Translations under genes and position numbers: made by a program
The notes under the pieces: model-generated
Database searches by the model: none
What the model was told of the DNA's origin: nothing
The model's input: only the letters and a program-made list of their open reading frames with translations
NCBI GenBank assembly: GCA_910576955.1
Contig: CAJTJB010000003.1
Span: 1-64,000, forward strand
Origin: an uncultured Alphaproteobacteria bacterium
Lineage (GTDB): Bacteria > Pseudomonadota > Alphaproteobacteria > RF32 > CAG-239
Length of the DNA: 64,000 bases
Direction: 5' to 3'
Part shown: positions 33,048 through 41,581 of the stretch, piece by piece
Numbering within the stretch: the first letter of the stretch is position 1
Layout of the letters: each line of letters begins with the position of its first letter

Positions 33048-34118
33048 TTATTTTTTAGGTGTAAGTAAATTTTTATATTTCGTATAATAATTTTCATCTA
33101 TTTTGAAACGACTATTTTGTAAGTAATACAGAGCATTATGACCATTCTTATTTTTATGAGAAATATCTAACCCATTTGCAATTAGATATTTTAACATCGA
33201 TAAAGTTAATTCATAATCGAAAGGAAAATCTTTAGCGGTTGAAGGATAGCTAAATATGATGTATGGGATATTATCTCCATTTTCATTTGTAATATTTACA
33301 TTAGCACCATAATCAATTAGTTTTTCTATATATTTTTGAGATTCTTTACTATAATCTATGTACTTATCTGTAGAAAGCTTTACTTTTCCTTCTATTGAGT
33401 TAGGTAACAAATTTCTCCAATATTTCCACCTATTTAAATCTGTATTCGGATTTAGTTTCATAATTTCATCAAAAAATTTCCAAGCTCCAGGACGATCTAA
33501 TGCTTGTTTACATTGGCAATCATCTCTTACCGGCATTGTAAAATCGGCTCCATTTTTTACGACATAATCAAAAACCTCTTTTTGTTTCCAACCTAAAGCG
33601 CTATAATATACAGGGCCGAACCAACATTCTCCATAAAAATCGGCATACCCATTTAAATCAGCACCTTCTTTCAAGAGCTTATCTGTGTAATCAAAAACAC
33701 ATCCTCTGTTGATACCATGATTACAAATTCTTGAAAATTCAAAATCTAACAATTTATTTTTCCAAACTTGTATAGCTTCGTTATATAGAGACGCTAAGCA
33801 TTTCTTTTTATTCGTTTCTTTAGGATGGCATTCAAGGTTATTTCGGCGTTGAAACCATCTATTTTGACTGTTTTGAAGTTCAATATTTGAGCGTTTGCTG
33901 TATGTAGCCCTCCATAAACGTGCTTTTTTATACCATTTATTCATCTCTACATCTAATTTTGCTAATTCATCATCGGAGCAGATGAGCTTTTCAACTTTAG
34001 TTGTAGCTTTGGTGCAGTCAAAACTAGGGGCTACATTCTCACATTTAGCTGATAATACATTTGCTAACAGAATCGCCACTACTGCAAAAAATACTCTCAA
34101 ACACTTTAAAAATCTCAA
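33048..34118 (-). CDS. Exported DUF1311 (LprI-like) protein with ankyrin-like repeats
   Basis: The 356-residue protein starts at a TTG behind GGAGAG and has a signal peptide (RFLKCLRVFFAVVAILLANVLSAKC). Residues about 32-105 carry the DUF1311/LprI N-terminal signature: SFDCTKATTKVEKLICSDDELAKLD, then NRWFQRRN-LECH and CLASLYNEA. LprI-type domains are known as lysozyme inhibitors. Ankyrin-like units follow (KLIDYGANVNITNENGDNIPYI, YLIANGLDISHKNKNGHNALYYL). It therefore probably acts in the periplasm. The pairing with a downstream membrane gene suggests a small operon. Confidence 0.75.
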   Translation of the reverse strand: MRFLKCLRVFFAVVAILLANVLSAKCENVAPSFDCTKATTKVEKLICSDDELAKLDVEMNKWYKKARLWRATYSKRSNIELQNSQNRWFQRRNNLECHPKETNKKKCLASLYNEAIQVWKNKLLDFEFSRICNHGINRGCVFDYTDKLLKEGADLNGYADFYGECWFGPVYYSALGWKQKEVFDYVVKNGADFTMPVRDDCQCKQALDRPGAWKFFDEIMKLNPNTDLNRWKYWRNLLPNSIEGKVKLSTDKYIDYSKESQKYIEKLIDYGANVNITNENGDNIPYIIFSYPSTAKDFPFDYELTLSMLKYLIANGLDISHKNKNGHNALYYLQNSRFKIDENYYTKYKNLLTPKK

Positions 34119-34405
34119 GTTTTCTCTCCTTCCTTAACCAAACTTTAGGCATATCATCCTTCCGTTTTCAGGAATTTGCAACAAGTAATAATTCTTATCC
34201 CCCTTTAGGGAAAGCCAGCTGCCAAATTAGGTGCAGTGCCGTCAGTTTGCGAGAAATACGCTTTGCGCTGATTTTCCGAGCCGATTATCGCGTAATCAAG
34301 CTTTCGGAATATCCCGAAATAGACAAGTATTACAGAAATATGTTGTAATTCAAATCTCCGGTTATTGTTAGCGGGAGAGAACAATATCAATAAGAAAGGA
34401 AAAAT
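34119..34405. other. Intergenic region before the invertase gene
   Basis: This 287-bp gap between the divergent 33048 and 34406 genes holds short open frames on both strands. None has a ribosome site or recognisable domain. Just before the invertase ATG is AGAAAGGA. No clear promoter or repeat was seen apart from a weak palindrome near 34198. Confidence 0.4.
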
Positions 34406-35002
34406 ATGATATACGGCTATATTCGGGTTTCAACCGACAAACAAACACATGAAAATCAACAATTTGAAATCAATAATTTTTGTAAAAAGGAGCAAATAGA
34501 AATTGATAAATGGATAACGGAAACCATCAGCGGCACCAAAGATTTTGAAAAAAGAAAGCTCGGAAAAGTCTTAAAAAAGCTTCAGAAAAATGACATTCTC
34601 ATCTGTTCGGAAATTTCCCGCCTCGGGCGCAATTTGCTGCAGATTATGACGATTCTAAATATCTGTATGAAAAAAGAAAGCCAGATATGGACAATCAAAG
34701 ATAATTACAGGCTCGGCGCGGATATTCAAAGCAAAATTTTGGCATTTGCATTTTCGCTGTCGGCAGAAATCGAACGCAACCTCATCAGCCAGCGCACCAA
34801 AGAGGCATTAATGCGGATTAAGGCCGGCGGCAGAAAGCTGGGCAGGGAGTTCGGCAGCCGAAATAAAAAACATATTCTCGATGGGCGCGAAAAAGAAGTC
34901 CTCCGACTTATAAACAAGGGCGTCCCCAAAACCCAAATTGCCCAAAAGATGGGTTGTAGCCTTTTTACGATATATAATTTTATAAAAAGAACCACACCAT
35001 AA
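34406..35002 (+). CDS. Site-specific DNA invertase (serine recombinase, Mpi/Pin type)
   Basis: The 198-residue protein is an intact small serine invertase. The N-terminal motif YIRVSTDKQ gives Tyr5, Arg7 and nucleophile Ser9. Arg72 and Arg75 in SRLGRN match the catalytic arginines of gamma-delta resolvase, and AEIERNLISQRTKEAL starts the long E-helix. The C-terminus has a resolvase-type helix-turn-helix (KTQIAQKMGCSLFTIYNFIKR). Such enzymes invert DNA between short inverted repeats. It reads toward an inverted-repeat-bounded promoter that begins only 45 bp after its stop codon. That arrangement strongly suggests the switch is its substrate. Confidence 0.93.
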   Translation: MIYGYIRVSTDKQTHENQQFEINNFCKKEQIEIDKWITETISGTKDFEKRKLGKVLKKLQKNDILICSEISRLGRNLLQIMTILNICMKKESQIWTIKDNYRLGADIQSKILAFAFSLSAEIERNLISQRTKEALMRIKAGGRKLGREFGSRNKKHILDGREKEVLRLINKGVPKTQIAQKMGCSLFTIYNFIKRTTP

Positions 35003-35047
35003 CATATTGATTGTAATGTTAAATTCTGAAAATACGACGCGTAATAT

Positions 35048-35182
35048 TCTAACGAACGATTATTGCTGTTAGCGAAAAAGTATGCGGATAAATACTTATA
35101 TTTTGATTTCCCAAAGAATTAACAAATTTTCAACTTGACTTTATAGTCTCAAAAAGAGTATAAGATTTTATCGTTCGTTAGA
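35048..35182 (+). promoter_or_regulatory. Candidate invertible promoter (135 bp, 13-bp inverted repeats)
   Basis: TCTAACGAACGAT (35048-35060) and its perfect reverse complement ATCGTTCGTTAG+A (35170-35182) bound a 109-bp core. Inside, TTGACT (35135-35140) and TATAAG (35159-35164), 18 bp apart, form a promoter pointing right, with a start point predicted at about 35171, on the edge of the right repeat. In this orientation it drives the 35233 gene and the glycan operon. Inverted, it would face the 3' end of the invertase gene. It lies directly downstream of an intact invertase gene. Confidence 0.75.
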
Positions 35183-35232
35183 TGCGTGTTTAATGTGCGT
35201 TTTGTAAGATTGGATTAGGTTGAAGCACTATA

Positions 35233-35826
35233 ATGATTTTGGGATATCTGGACTTAAGCGGAAAAAATGTAGACGCTGATACGCAACGCCGACAAATTGT
35301 CCAATATGCTGCCGAAAATGATTATATGATAGATATGTTTGTGCAGGGGGAAGATATCGAAACCCTCCAAACCAACATAACCAGCCCCAATCATACGATT
35401 CTTATTGCCAACATCGTCGCATTAGGCACAACTCTTTGGAATATAAAAGATAAGCTTTCTTTATTGGCACAAATGAGGCTGTCATTGGTATCAGTCAAAG
35501 AAAGCTATAATTTTGCGCCTGAAGATTTAAATAAGTTGTGCGAAAGTTTGGAACTGGCTCTCCATATTCGGAACTGGCTCTCTTCCATTATAACCAAAAA
35601 AGCTTTGGCAGACCGCAAAACACAGGGTATCAGGCTTGGGCGGAAACCCCCTAATAAAAAACATGTGTTTGACGGCAAAGAAGAATTTATCAAGCAGAAA
35701 TTAGCGCAACGTGTTGCTAAAACGCAAATAGCAAAAGATTTAGGCGTTTCACAAGCATATTTATATGCATTCTTGAAAAAACATCCCGAGCTGAAATCGG
35801 AAAATACAGGAGATGAAAATGCCTAA
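35233..35826 (+). CDS. Invertase-like protein with lost catalytic arginines
   Basis: The 197-residue protein is homologous along its length to the invertase at 34406. It has the same start pattern (MILGYLDLSG against MIYGYIRVST), similar E-helix region (SSIITKKALADRKTQGIRLGRK) and the same C-terminal helix-turn-helix (KTQIAKDLGVSQAYLYAFLKKH). Ser9 remains, but Arg7 is Asp, and the two arginines at the SRLGRN position are Ala63 and Thr66 (VALGTT). By family knowledge this should abolish recombination. A DNA-binding regulator of the switch or operon is the obvious inference. It is the first gene behind the invertible promoter and overlaps the glycosyltransferase start by 8 bp. Confidence 0.82.
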   Translation: MILGYLDLSGKNVDADTQRRQIVQYAAENDYMIDMFVQGEDIETLQTNITSPNHTILIANIVALGTTLWNIKDKLSLLAQMRLSLVSVKESYNFAPEDLNKLCESLELALHIRNWLSSIITKKALADRKTQGIRLGRKPPNKKHVFDGKEEFIKQKLAQRVAKTQIAKDLGVSQAYLYAFLKKHPELKSENTGDENA

Positions 35827-36745
35827 AGTGTCAGTTATTATGCCGGTTTATAATACCGCGCAATTTTTGCCGCAATGTATCGAAAGCATATTGTCGCAAA
35901 CGTTTCCTGATTTTGAGTTGATTTGTGTTAATGACGGTTCAACCGACAATTCCGCCGATGTTTTGGCAGCATATGTTAACCAAGACAAGCGGGTTAAAGT
36001 TATCACGCAGCAAAATCAAGGATTGTCCATCGCCCGAAATTCCGGATTGTCCAACGCCGCCAGCGATTTTATTGCCTTTGCCGACAGCGATGACTATTAT
36101 GCCCCGAATTTCCTCGAATTGTTGGTAAAAGCCCAACAAGAATACAATGCGGATATTGCCGGCTGTGATTTTCAAAAAATCCGCAATGCGGAAGATGTGC
36201 TCAAACCGGTGGACAAGGCAACGCCGAAATTCTATCCCGACGCGCTGAAAGTGCTGCTGCATAAAAATAATTTTATCCATTTTAACGTCTGGAACAAGCT
36301 CTACAAGCGCGATGTTATCGGCGATATGCAATTTGTGCCGCATATTTATTATGAAGATTGGGTCTTTAACTGTTGCACGTTTGAAAAGGCTGCAAATTTC
36401 GTATGGATAAAAGAAAAGCTGTATGCCTACCGCTATTCCGATAATTCCATTATGCGCAGCTCTTTTAATGAGAAAAAGCTGCAAGATTATGTTAAAGGCA
36501 TACAGGAGGTAAACGCGTATTTTATCAAGAACGCTCCCGAAAAGTGGGAACAAGTACGCAAAACCCGTATCTCCCGCACCATAAAAATGATGATGAACAG
36601 AGCCCTCCGCTCTGATAATAAAGAGCTGATTAGCCAAACGGCAGAAATGTTGCAACAGCTGTATCAGCAAAAAGTCATCACATACAGCGGCTTATCGCTG
36701 ACAAATAAGGTAAAGTTATACGTTTTTTTGTCGCGGGGTATTTAA
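35819..36745 (+). CDS. Family 2 glycosyltransferase
   Basis: The 308-residue cytoplasmic enzyme has the GT-A fold of GT2. It begins VSVIMPVYNTAQFLPQCIESILSQTFPDFELICVNDGSTDNS. ADSDDYY is the metal-binding DxD region, and YEDWVF near residue 180 carries the catalytic-base ED motif. GT2 enzymes of this EpsH/CapH-like type transfer a sugar from a nucleotide sugar to a growing surface polysaccharide. ATG 35819 was preferred because AGGAG lies 6 bp upstream. It is the second gene of the phase-variable operon. Confidence 0.9.
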   Translation: MPKVSVIMPVYNTAQFLPQCIESILSQTFPDFELICVNDGSTDNSADVLAAYVNQDKRVKVITQQNQGLSIARNSGLSNAASDFIAFADSDDYYAPNFLELLVKAQQEYNADIAGCDFQKIRNAEDVLKPVDKATPKFYPDALKVLLHKNNFIHFNVWNKLYKRDVIGDMQFVPHIYYEDWVFNCCTFEKAANFVWIKEKLYAYRYSDNSIMRSSFNEKKLQDYVKGIQEVNAYFIKNAPEKWEQVRKTRISRTIKMMMNRALRSDNKELISQTAEMLQQLYQQKVITYSGLSLTNKVKLYVFLSRGI

Positions 36746-36746
36746 A

Positions 36747-38690
36747 ATGCTGTTATTAAAAGATATTCAACAAAATATAGATAAGCATCAAATTATTTCG
36801 TTTGATATTTTTGATACGCTCTTAATCCGCCCGTATATCCGCCCGACAGACGTTTTCCGGCATATGGAGAAAAGCTATGGCAAACCGTTTTTTGCAGATG
36901 CGCGCATAGCGGCAGAACAAGCGGCACGCAAACATCATCCTCATCTCGAAGACATCACTTTTGATATGATTTATGATGAGATGGAAGATGAATATAAAGA
37001 GATGAAACAAAAGGAAATGGATTGGGAAGAAATGGTGCTTCGTCCTAATCCCGAGCTAAAGCCGGTGTATAGCTATGCCAAAGCACAGGGCAAGAAAATT
37101 ATCATCGCGTCAGATATGTACCTCCCGACAGAGTTCATCGCCGAAGTCCTGCGCAAAAACGGTTACGACGGCTGGGACGGGCTGTATGTTTCAGGCGATA
37201 TGAACAAGAGCAAATATAAAGGAACGCTGTTTACCCGTATTATGGAACAACAAGGCTGCGGGGCAGGGGATATATTGCATATCGGCGATAATAAAAAATC
37301 GGATTATGAAATTCCGCGGCGGATGAATATGTCGGCATATTTATATGTGCCGGCACAACATAAGCGCTTCGCCGCATATAAAAAGCAATTCAGGCAAGTC
37401 GGCAGCTGCGATAACCTGAATTGGAAAATTTCGGCAATCTTATCATTATGGGCAGAAAAGGAAACCTCCGCAGAAGATTTGGGATATTGGCATAATTTAG
37501 GCTATAAATATGCCGGTGCCGCAGCATATGGCTATATGCAATTTGTAAATGCGACCGCGCAAAATCAAAAGTTGGACAGCTTGTTATTTGTGGCTCGCGA
37601 CGGCTGGCTGCTGCAAAAAGTATTTAAGATGATAAATCCGGCGAGGGCTGCCAAATATGTGTATGCGCCCCGCATATTGAATAATTTATATCGGCTTGAC
37701 TATGTGCATAGCAAAAAAGAAGAATCAAAGGCGATTATAGAGTATTATGCGCAAACATCGGCAGAACTGGCGCGTCGCGCTGCCTCTGCCCGGCTCAATA
37801 CGGCAGGCGAATGCCATGAGTTTGTCCGTGCTAATTCAGACATCATTAAGCCGTTGGCAGAAGAAAAATTAAAACAGTACCGGACATATTTAACCAAAGA
37901 TTTAAAAAACGTAACCAATATAGGTCTTGTTGACACCATAACCGGAGCGTTTTCTTCGCAAAAGCTGATTGAAGCGGCGCTTAAACAATATGTTTGCGGC
38001 ATATATTGGGGCGTTTGTATGCCTGCTTTTTTGCCAGTCTTCAAACATAAGGCATATGCGGGAGAAATCGGGAGCAATACGGAGTTAAGGAATGATATTT
38101 TCACAAAATGTTGGAACTTTATGGAGTTTTTGCTAACGAGCCCCGAGCATCCGGTAATCGGCATAACAGATAGCGGCGCGCCGCAATATGCGCCGGAGCA
38201 AAACATTTGTGAAATAAAACGTAGCGAGATATATAAAGAGATTGCCGCCGGTGCATTGCAATTTGCTGAAGATGTGCAAAATAGGTTTTCGGGGCATGAT
38301 ATCTTTATTGAAGCCGCGGATATTGTCCGGCTGGTTAACGGTTTTATCAATCACCCGCAAAAGGAAGACATCCGGCACTTTGCGGATATAAAAATTTCCG
38401 AGGATTCGACACATCGGATGTGGATTCCTCTGTTTTCGACGCAGATAACGCTAAAAGAGTTTGTTCAAAAGCCGTTTCAGAGTCTGAAAAAGCTTCAAAA
38501 GCTTGTATGGCGGTCAAAAATTCAAACCATTTTATTGAATATAAGCCGCCCGTTTTCTGCACATATTCGGGGTATAAAGAAAATTGAAATAACGTTTTTT
38601 CCGTATTTCCAAAAACAATACTTTTCAATTGCGTTTACCCCGGCTGAAAAATGGCAGTACAAATTAATTATCGGTAACAAGAAAGGATAA
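36747..38690 (+). CDS. COG5610-like HAD-superfamily protein
   Basis: The N-terminal 210 residues are a HAD hydrolase-like domain: FDIFDTLLIRP at 19-29 with nucleophile Asp20 (Phe at +2, as in dehalogenases), then IIIASDMYLPTEFI and ILHIGDNKKSDYE. An uncharacterised domain of about 400 residues follows (LLFVARDGWLLQKVFK, IGLVDTITGAFSSQKLI, WNFMEFLLTSPEHP). This architecture occurs in polysaccharide biosynthesis clusters, often next to glycosyltransferases, and its role is unknown. It starts 1 bp after the glycosyltransferase stop. The first part is closely similar in DNA and protein to the next gene. Confidence 0.8.
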   Translation: MLLLKDIQQNIDKHQIISFDIFDTLLIRPYIRPTDVFRHMEKSYGKPFFADARIAAEQAARKHHPHLEDITFDMIYDEMEDEYKEMKQKEMDWEEMVLRPNPELKPVYSYAKAQGKKIIIASDMYLPTEFIAEVLRKNGYDGWDGLYVSGDMNKSKYKGTLFTRIMEQQGCGAGDILHIGDNKKSDYEIPRRMNMSAYLYVPAQHKRFAAYKKQFRQVGSCDNLNWKISAILSLWAEKETSAEDLGYWHNLGYKYAGAAAYGYMQFVNATAQNQKLDSLLFVARDGWLLQKVFKMINPARAAKYVYAPRILNNLYRLDYVHSKKEESKAIIEYYAQTSAELARRAASARLNTAGECHEFVRANSDIIKPLAEEKLKQYRTYLTKDLKNVTNIGLVDTITGAFSSQKLIEAALKQYVCGIYWGVCMPAFLPVFKHKAYAGEIGSNTELRNDIFTKCWNFMEFLLTSPEHPVIGITDSGAPQYAPEQNICEIKRSEIYKEIAAGALQFAEDVQNRFSGHDIFIEAADIVRLVNGFINHPQKEDIRHFADIKISEDSTHRMWIPLFSTQITLKEFVQKPFQSLKKLQKLVWRSKIQTILLNISRPFSAHIRGIKKIEITFFPYFQKQYFSIAFTPAEKWQYKLIIGNKKG

Positions 38691-38693
38691 AAG

Positions 38694-41570
38694 ATGAAAA
38701 AAGGCGGACTTCTTCTGGATCAGGTTAAAAGCAAAATCAGCAAGGTTGATGTTGTATCTTTCGATATATTTGATACGTTGCTGGTGCGTCCGTATATCCG
38801 ACCCGTAGATGTATTTTTGCATATGGAAAAAGCGTTGGAACGGCCGGGCTTTTATGAGGAGCGCCGCGATGCCGAGCGTCGTGTCAGAGTGCGCCATCCG
38901 GAGCTGGAAGATATCACCTTTGATATGATATACGAAGAAATCGATGATGAATTCAAAGATATGAAACAAAAAGAGATGGATTGGGAAGAAATGGTATTGC
39001 GCGCCAATCCGGAACTCAAGCAAGTCTATGATTATGTAAAAGAACAAGGAAAGAAAATAATCATCACATCCGATATGTACCTCCCCACGGAGTTCATCAC
39101 CAAAATCTTACGCAAAAACGGCTACGACGGCTGGGACAAGCTGTACGTGAGCGGAGATTTGAGGAAAACTAAAGGGCACGGCAGCCTTTGGAACCAACTT
39201 GTTGAAGACCAGAATGGAATAAATGCTAAATTAATTTTGCACATTGGGGACAATCCCAAGGGCAATTACCAAATGCCAAAACAATATGGCTATATAGCAG
39301 AACTATATCAAAGTCCTATTGGACAATATACAGAACATGATAAGCGTGTTTTAAATTTCAGAAATCAAACCACCGGAGAGCTTGGGGCTTCAATTTTGAT
39401 AGGTCTTTTTGCATATAAATATATGGAAAAAAAATGTGGTCTGATTTCAGATAAAAATTATTGGTCATGGCTAGGATATCATTATGCCGGTCCTTTGCAT
39501 TTTGCGTACGCCAAGTTTATTGAAAAAGATTCTCTTGAGAATAACATAAATCATATAATGTTTGTGGCTCGAGAAGGTTATATTTTACAAAAAGTATTTA
39601 ATAGAATTAATTCAAAAATTAAAACATCATATGTATATGCACAACGTGCATTAAATTTAGTTTGTAATTTAGATTACAATCCCAAAGATTTAAATTTTAC
39701 TTCGTATCTTGTATCCTATTATGCTGATAAAGATGATAATATAAAGAAAGCTCTTCAAAACAAGAACCTTTTATCCTCTACGGATTATCATAATTTCATT
39801 TGTGAAAATATTGAATTATTTAGAAAAAAATCTGATGAAATAAAACATAATTATAGCCAATATATTAATAATATTATAAATGATAAAGATAATATTTCTC
39901 TTATTGCAGATATGGAACGTAATTTTTCAGCCCTAAAATTAATAAGATCATTTATCAATAATTCGGTCAGAGGAATATTTCTTGTTAATGCTGCTCCGTT
40001 ATTAGATGAAAATAACAATGTCTTTGCATATAGCTATTTTCAAAGAGGAAGAGCCTTCTCCAAAAGAGAAACGCACATTTTTACTAAAAATTGGGATTTG
40101 GTAGAATTTTTAATGGGGTCTCCGGAACATTCTATCAAGGAAATTGATAATGAAGGACACCCTGTTTATGATAACAGTCCAAGTTCCTATGAAATAAAGC
40201 GTAGTCAGCTTTACCCTGATGTTGTTGATTCTGCAATCTCGTTTACAGATGATATTTTATCGCTGTTTAATAAACATGACATATACATCGGTTACCTGAC
40301 ACTTATCAAATGGTTGAATTGCTTTATAGATGAGCCGCAAAAGGCTGATATAGATAATTGGAGTGATATTTATTTCTTTAGACTTGTTAATAATACGACG
40401 CCATCGCAATCATTTAGCCTGAAGTTTTCAATATGGTCATATTTATTACATCCGAAAAAGACAAAACAACAAATTCAGAGTTTGTTTTGGAAAACACCGT
40501 TTCAACGATGGTATTTGACCCATTGGGGCAATTATATAGAAAACACTCCTACGCACAAGCTGCATAAATTTTGGGGAATTACAATTTCATCAAAATATAT
40601 TATATCAGGAAAGACAGTAAAAAGAAAGTTTTTAGGGCTAATTAAAACAATAAAAAATACTTCAAAAAAGAAATTTTATATTGCGGGTATAAAAGTTTAT
40701 GAAAAAACAAAGCGTTTAAGACTAGAAGATATAGAAAAATTAATTAATATTAAAAATAGAGAAAGTATTGATAAAATTTCATTGAAAGTACAACGTTCTT
40801 TAACTGTTGCCAATTTGCATCAAAGAACTTTTGGAGAATTTCGTAACAAATACGAAGGGCAGGTAATGGCTCTGATTGGAGCTGGTCCTACCGTCAAATT
40901 TTTAGACCCCTTAAAAAATGCCGTATATGTCGGGTTAAATCGTGCTTTTTTACGAAATGATATCCATTTTGATTATCTGTTTTCTATTGATAAAGCCGGT
41001 TTAGATACAGGAAAAGAACAATTTTATGATGGCTTTCTTAATTATGATTGCATCAAATTTATGGGTGACCAAAATATGGGGGAAAATTTCCAAATACCGC
41101 AGCACATTATGTATAAAGATAAAAAAATCAGAAGATACAAAACAGCAGCAAGATTTCTACCTGATAAATTTGCGTTGGATATAGATTCTGAACCATTAGC
41201 TAATTCTTGTAGTTGTTCATTACAGGCTATGCAATTTATCTTATTTACAAATCCTAAAAAGGTATATGTTTATGGAATTGACTGCAGTTGTGCAAGTGGA
41301 CAGCATTTTACAGGCGGCGCGGTAAACAATGCTGCTCGCGGAGAAAATGCCAAAGCTATTGATGCCCAACACATTGCAGATTGGAAACGCTTGAAAAGTT
41401 TCGTTAATACATACTATCCAGAAACAGAAATTTATATTGTCAACCCTGTGGGGTTAAGAGGTATTTTCAAGGATGTTTATACAAGGCCTTATTTAGCAAA
41501 ACATCCTGAAATTGACGCAGCGACAGTTGAAATTTTAGATAAAGAACAAGATTTTACAACGAATAATTAA
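38694..41570 (+). CDS. COG5610-like HAD protein fused to a DUF115-like domain
   Basis: The 958-residue protein begins with a HAD-like domain nearly identical to that of the preceding gene (FDIFDTLLVRPYIRP, IIITSDMYLPTEFI, LHIGDNPKGNYQ). The uncharacterised middle domain follows (IMFVAREGYILQKVFN). From about residue 720 there is a DUF115/motility-accessory-factor-like domain: MALIGAGPTVKFLDPL, VGLNRAF, YLFSIDK, YGIDCSCASGQHF. DUF115 proteins are linked to glycosylation of flagellin or surface glycans. Base composition drops sharply after about 39215, where similarity to the upstream gene also falls, so the gene is a mosaic. It starts 3 bp after the previous stop. Confidence 0.75.
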   Translation: MKKGGLLLDQVKSKISKVDVVSFDIFDTLLVRPYIRPVDVFLHMEKALERPGFYEERRDAERRVRVRHPELEDITFDMIYEEIDDEFKDMKQKEMDWEEMVLRANPELKQVYDYVKEQGKKIIITSDMYLPTEFITKILRKNGYDGWDKLYVSGDLRKTKGHGSLWNQLVEDQNGINAKLILHIGDNPKGNYQMPKQYGYIAELYQSPIGQYTEHDKRVLNFRNQTTGELGASILIGLFAYKYMEKKCGLISDKNYWSWLGYHYAGPLHFAYAKFIEKDSLENNINHIMFVAREGYILQKVFNRINSKIKTSYVYAQRALNLVCNLDYNPKDLNFTSYLVSYYADKDDNIKKALQNKNLLSSTDYHNFICENIELFRKKSDEIKHNYSQYINNIINDKDNISLIADMERNFSALKLIRSFINNSVRGIFLVNAAPLLDENNNVFAYSYFQRGRAFSKRETHIFTKNWDLVEFLMGSPEHSIKEIDNEGHPVYDNSPSSYEIKRSQLYPDVVDSAISFTDDILSLFNKHDIYIGYLTLIKWLNCFIDEPQKADIDNWSDIYFFRLVNNTTPSQSFSLKFSIWSYLLHPKKTKQQIQSLFWKTPFQRWYLTHWGNYIENTPTHKLHKFWGITISSKYIISGKTVKRKFLGLIKTIKNTSKKKFYIAGIKVYEKTKRLRLEDIEKLINIKNRESIDKISLKVQRSLTVANLHQRTFGEFRNKYEGQVMALIGAGPTVKFLDPLKNAVYVGLNRAFLRNDIHFDYLFSIDKAGLDTGKEQFYDGFLNYDCIKFMGDQNMGENFQIPQHIMYKDKKIRRYKTAARFLPDKFALDIDSEPLANSCSCSLQAMQFILFTNPKKVYVYGIDCSCASGQHFTGGAVNNAARGENAKAIDAQHIADWKRLKSFVNTYYPETEIYIVNPVGLRGIFKDVYTRPYLAKHPEIDAATVEILDKEQDFTTNN

Positions 41571-41581
41571 AGAGATAAGCT

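Noticed and set aside
34061..34348. 95-residue frame upstream of the invertase
   Set aside because: It overlaps the start of the divergent 33048 gene, lacks a ribosome site and shows no domain.
35170..35182. Right inverted repeat as a simple operator
   Set aside because: A perfect partner lies 110 bp away in inverse orientation around a promoter and an intact invertase gene is adjacent; a recombination site explains more. Operator function for the dead paralogue is still possible.
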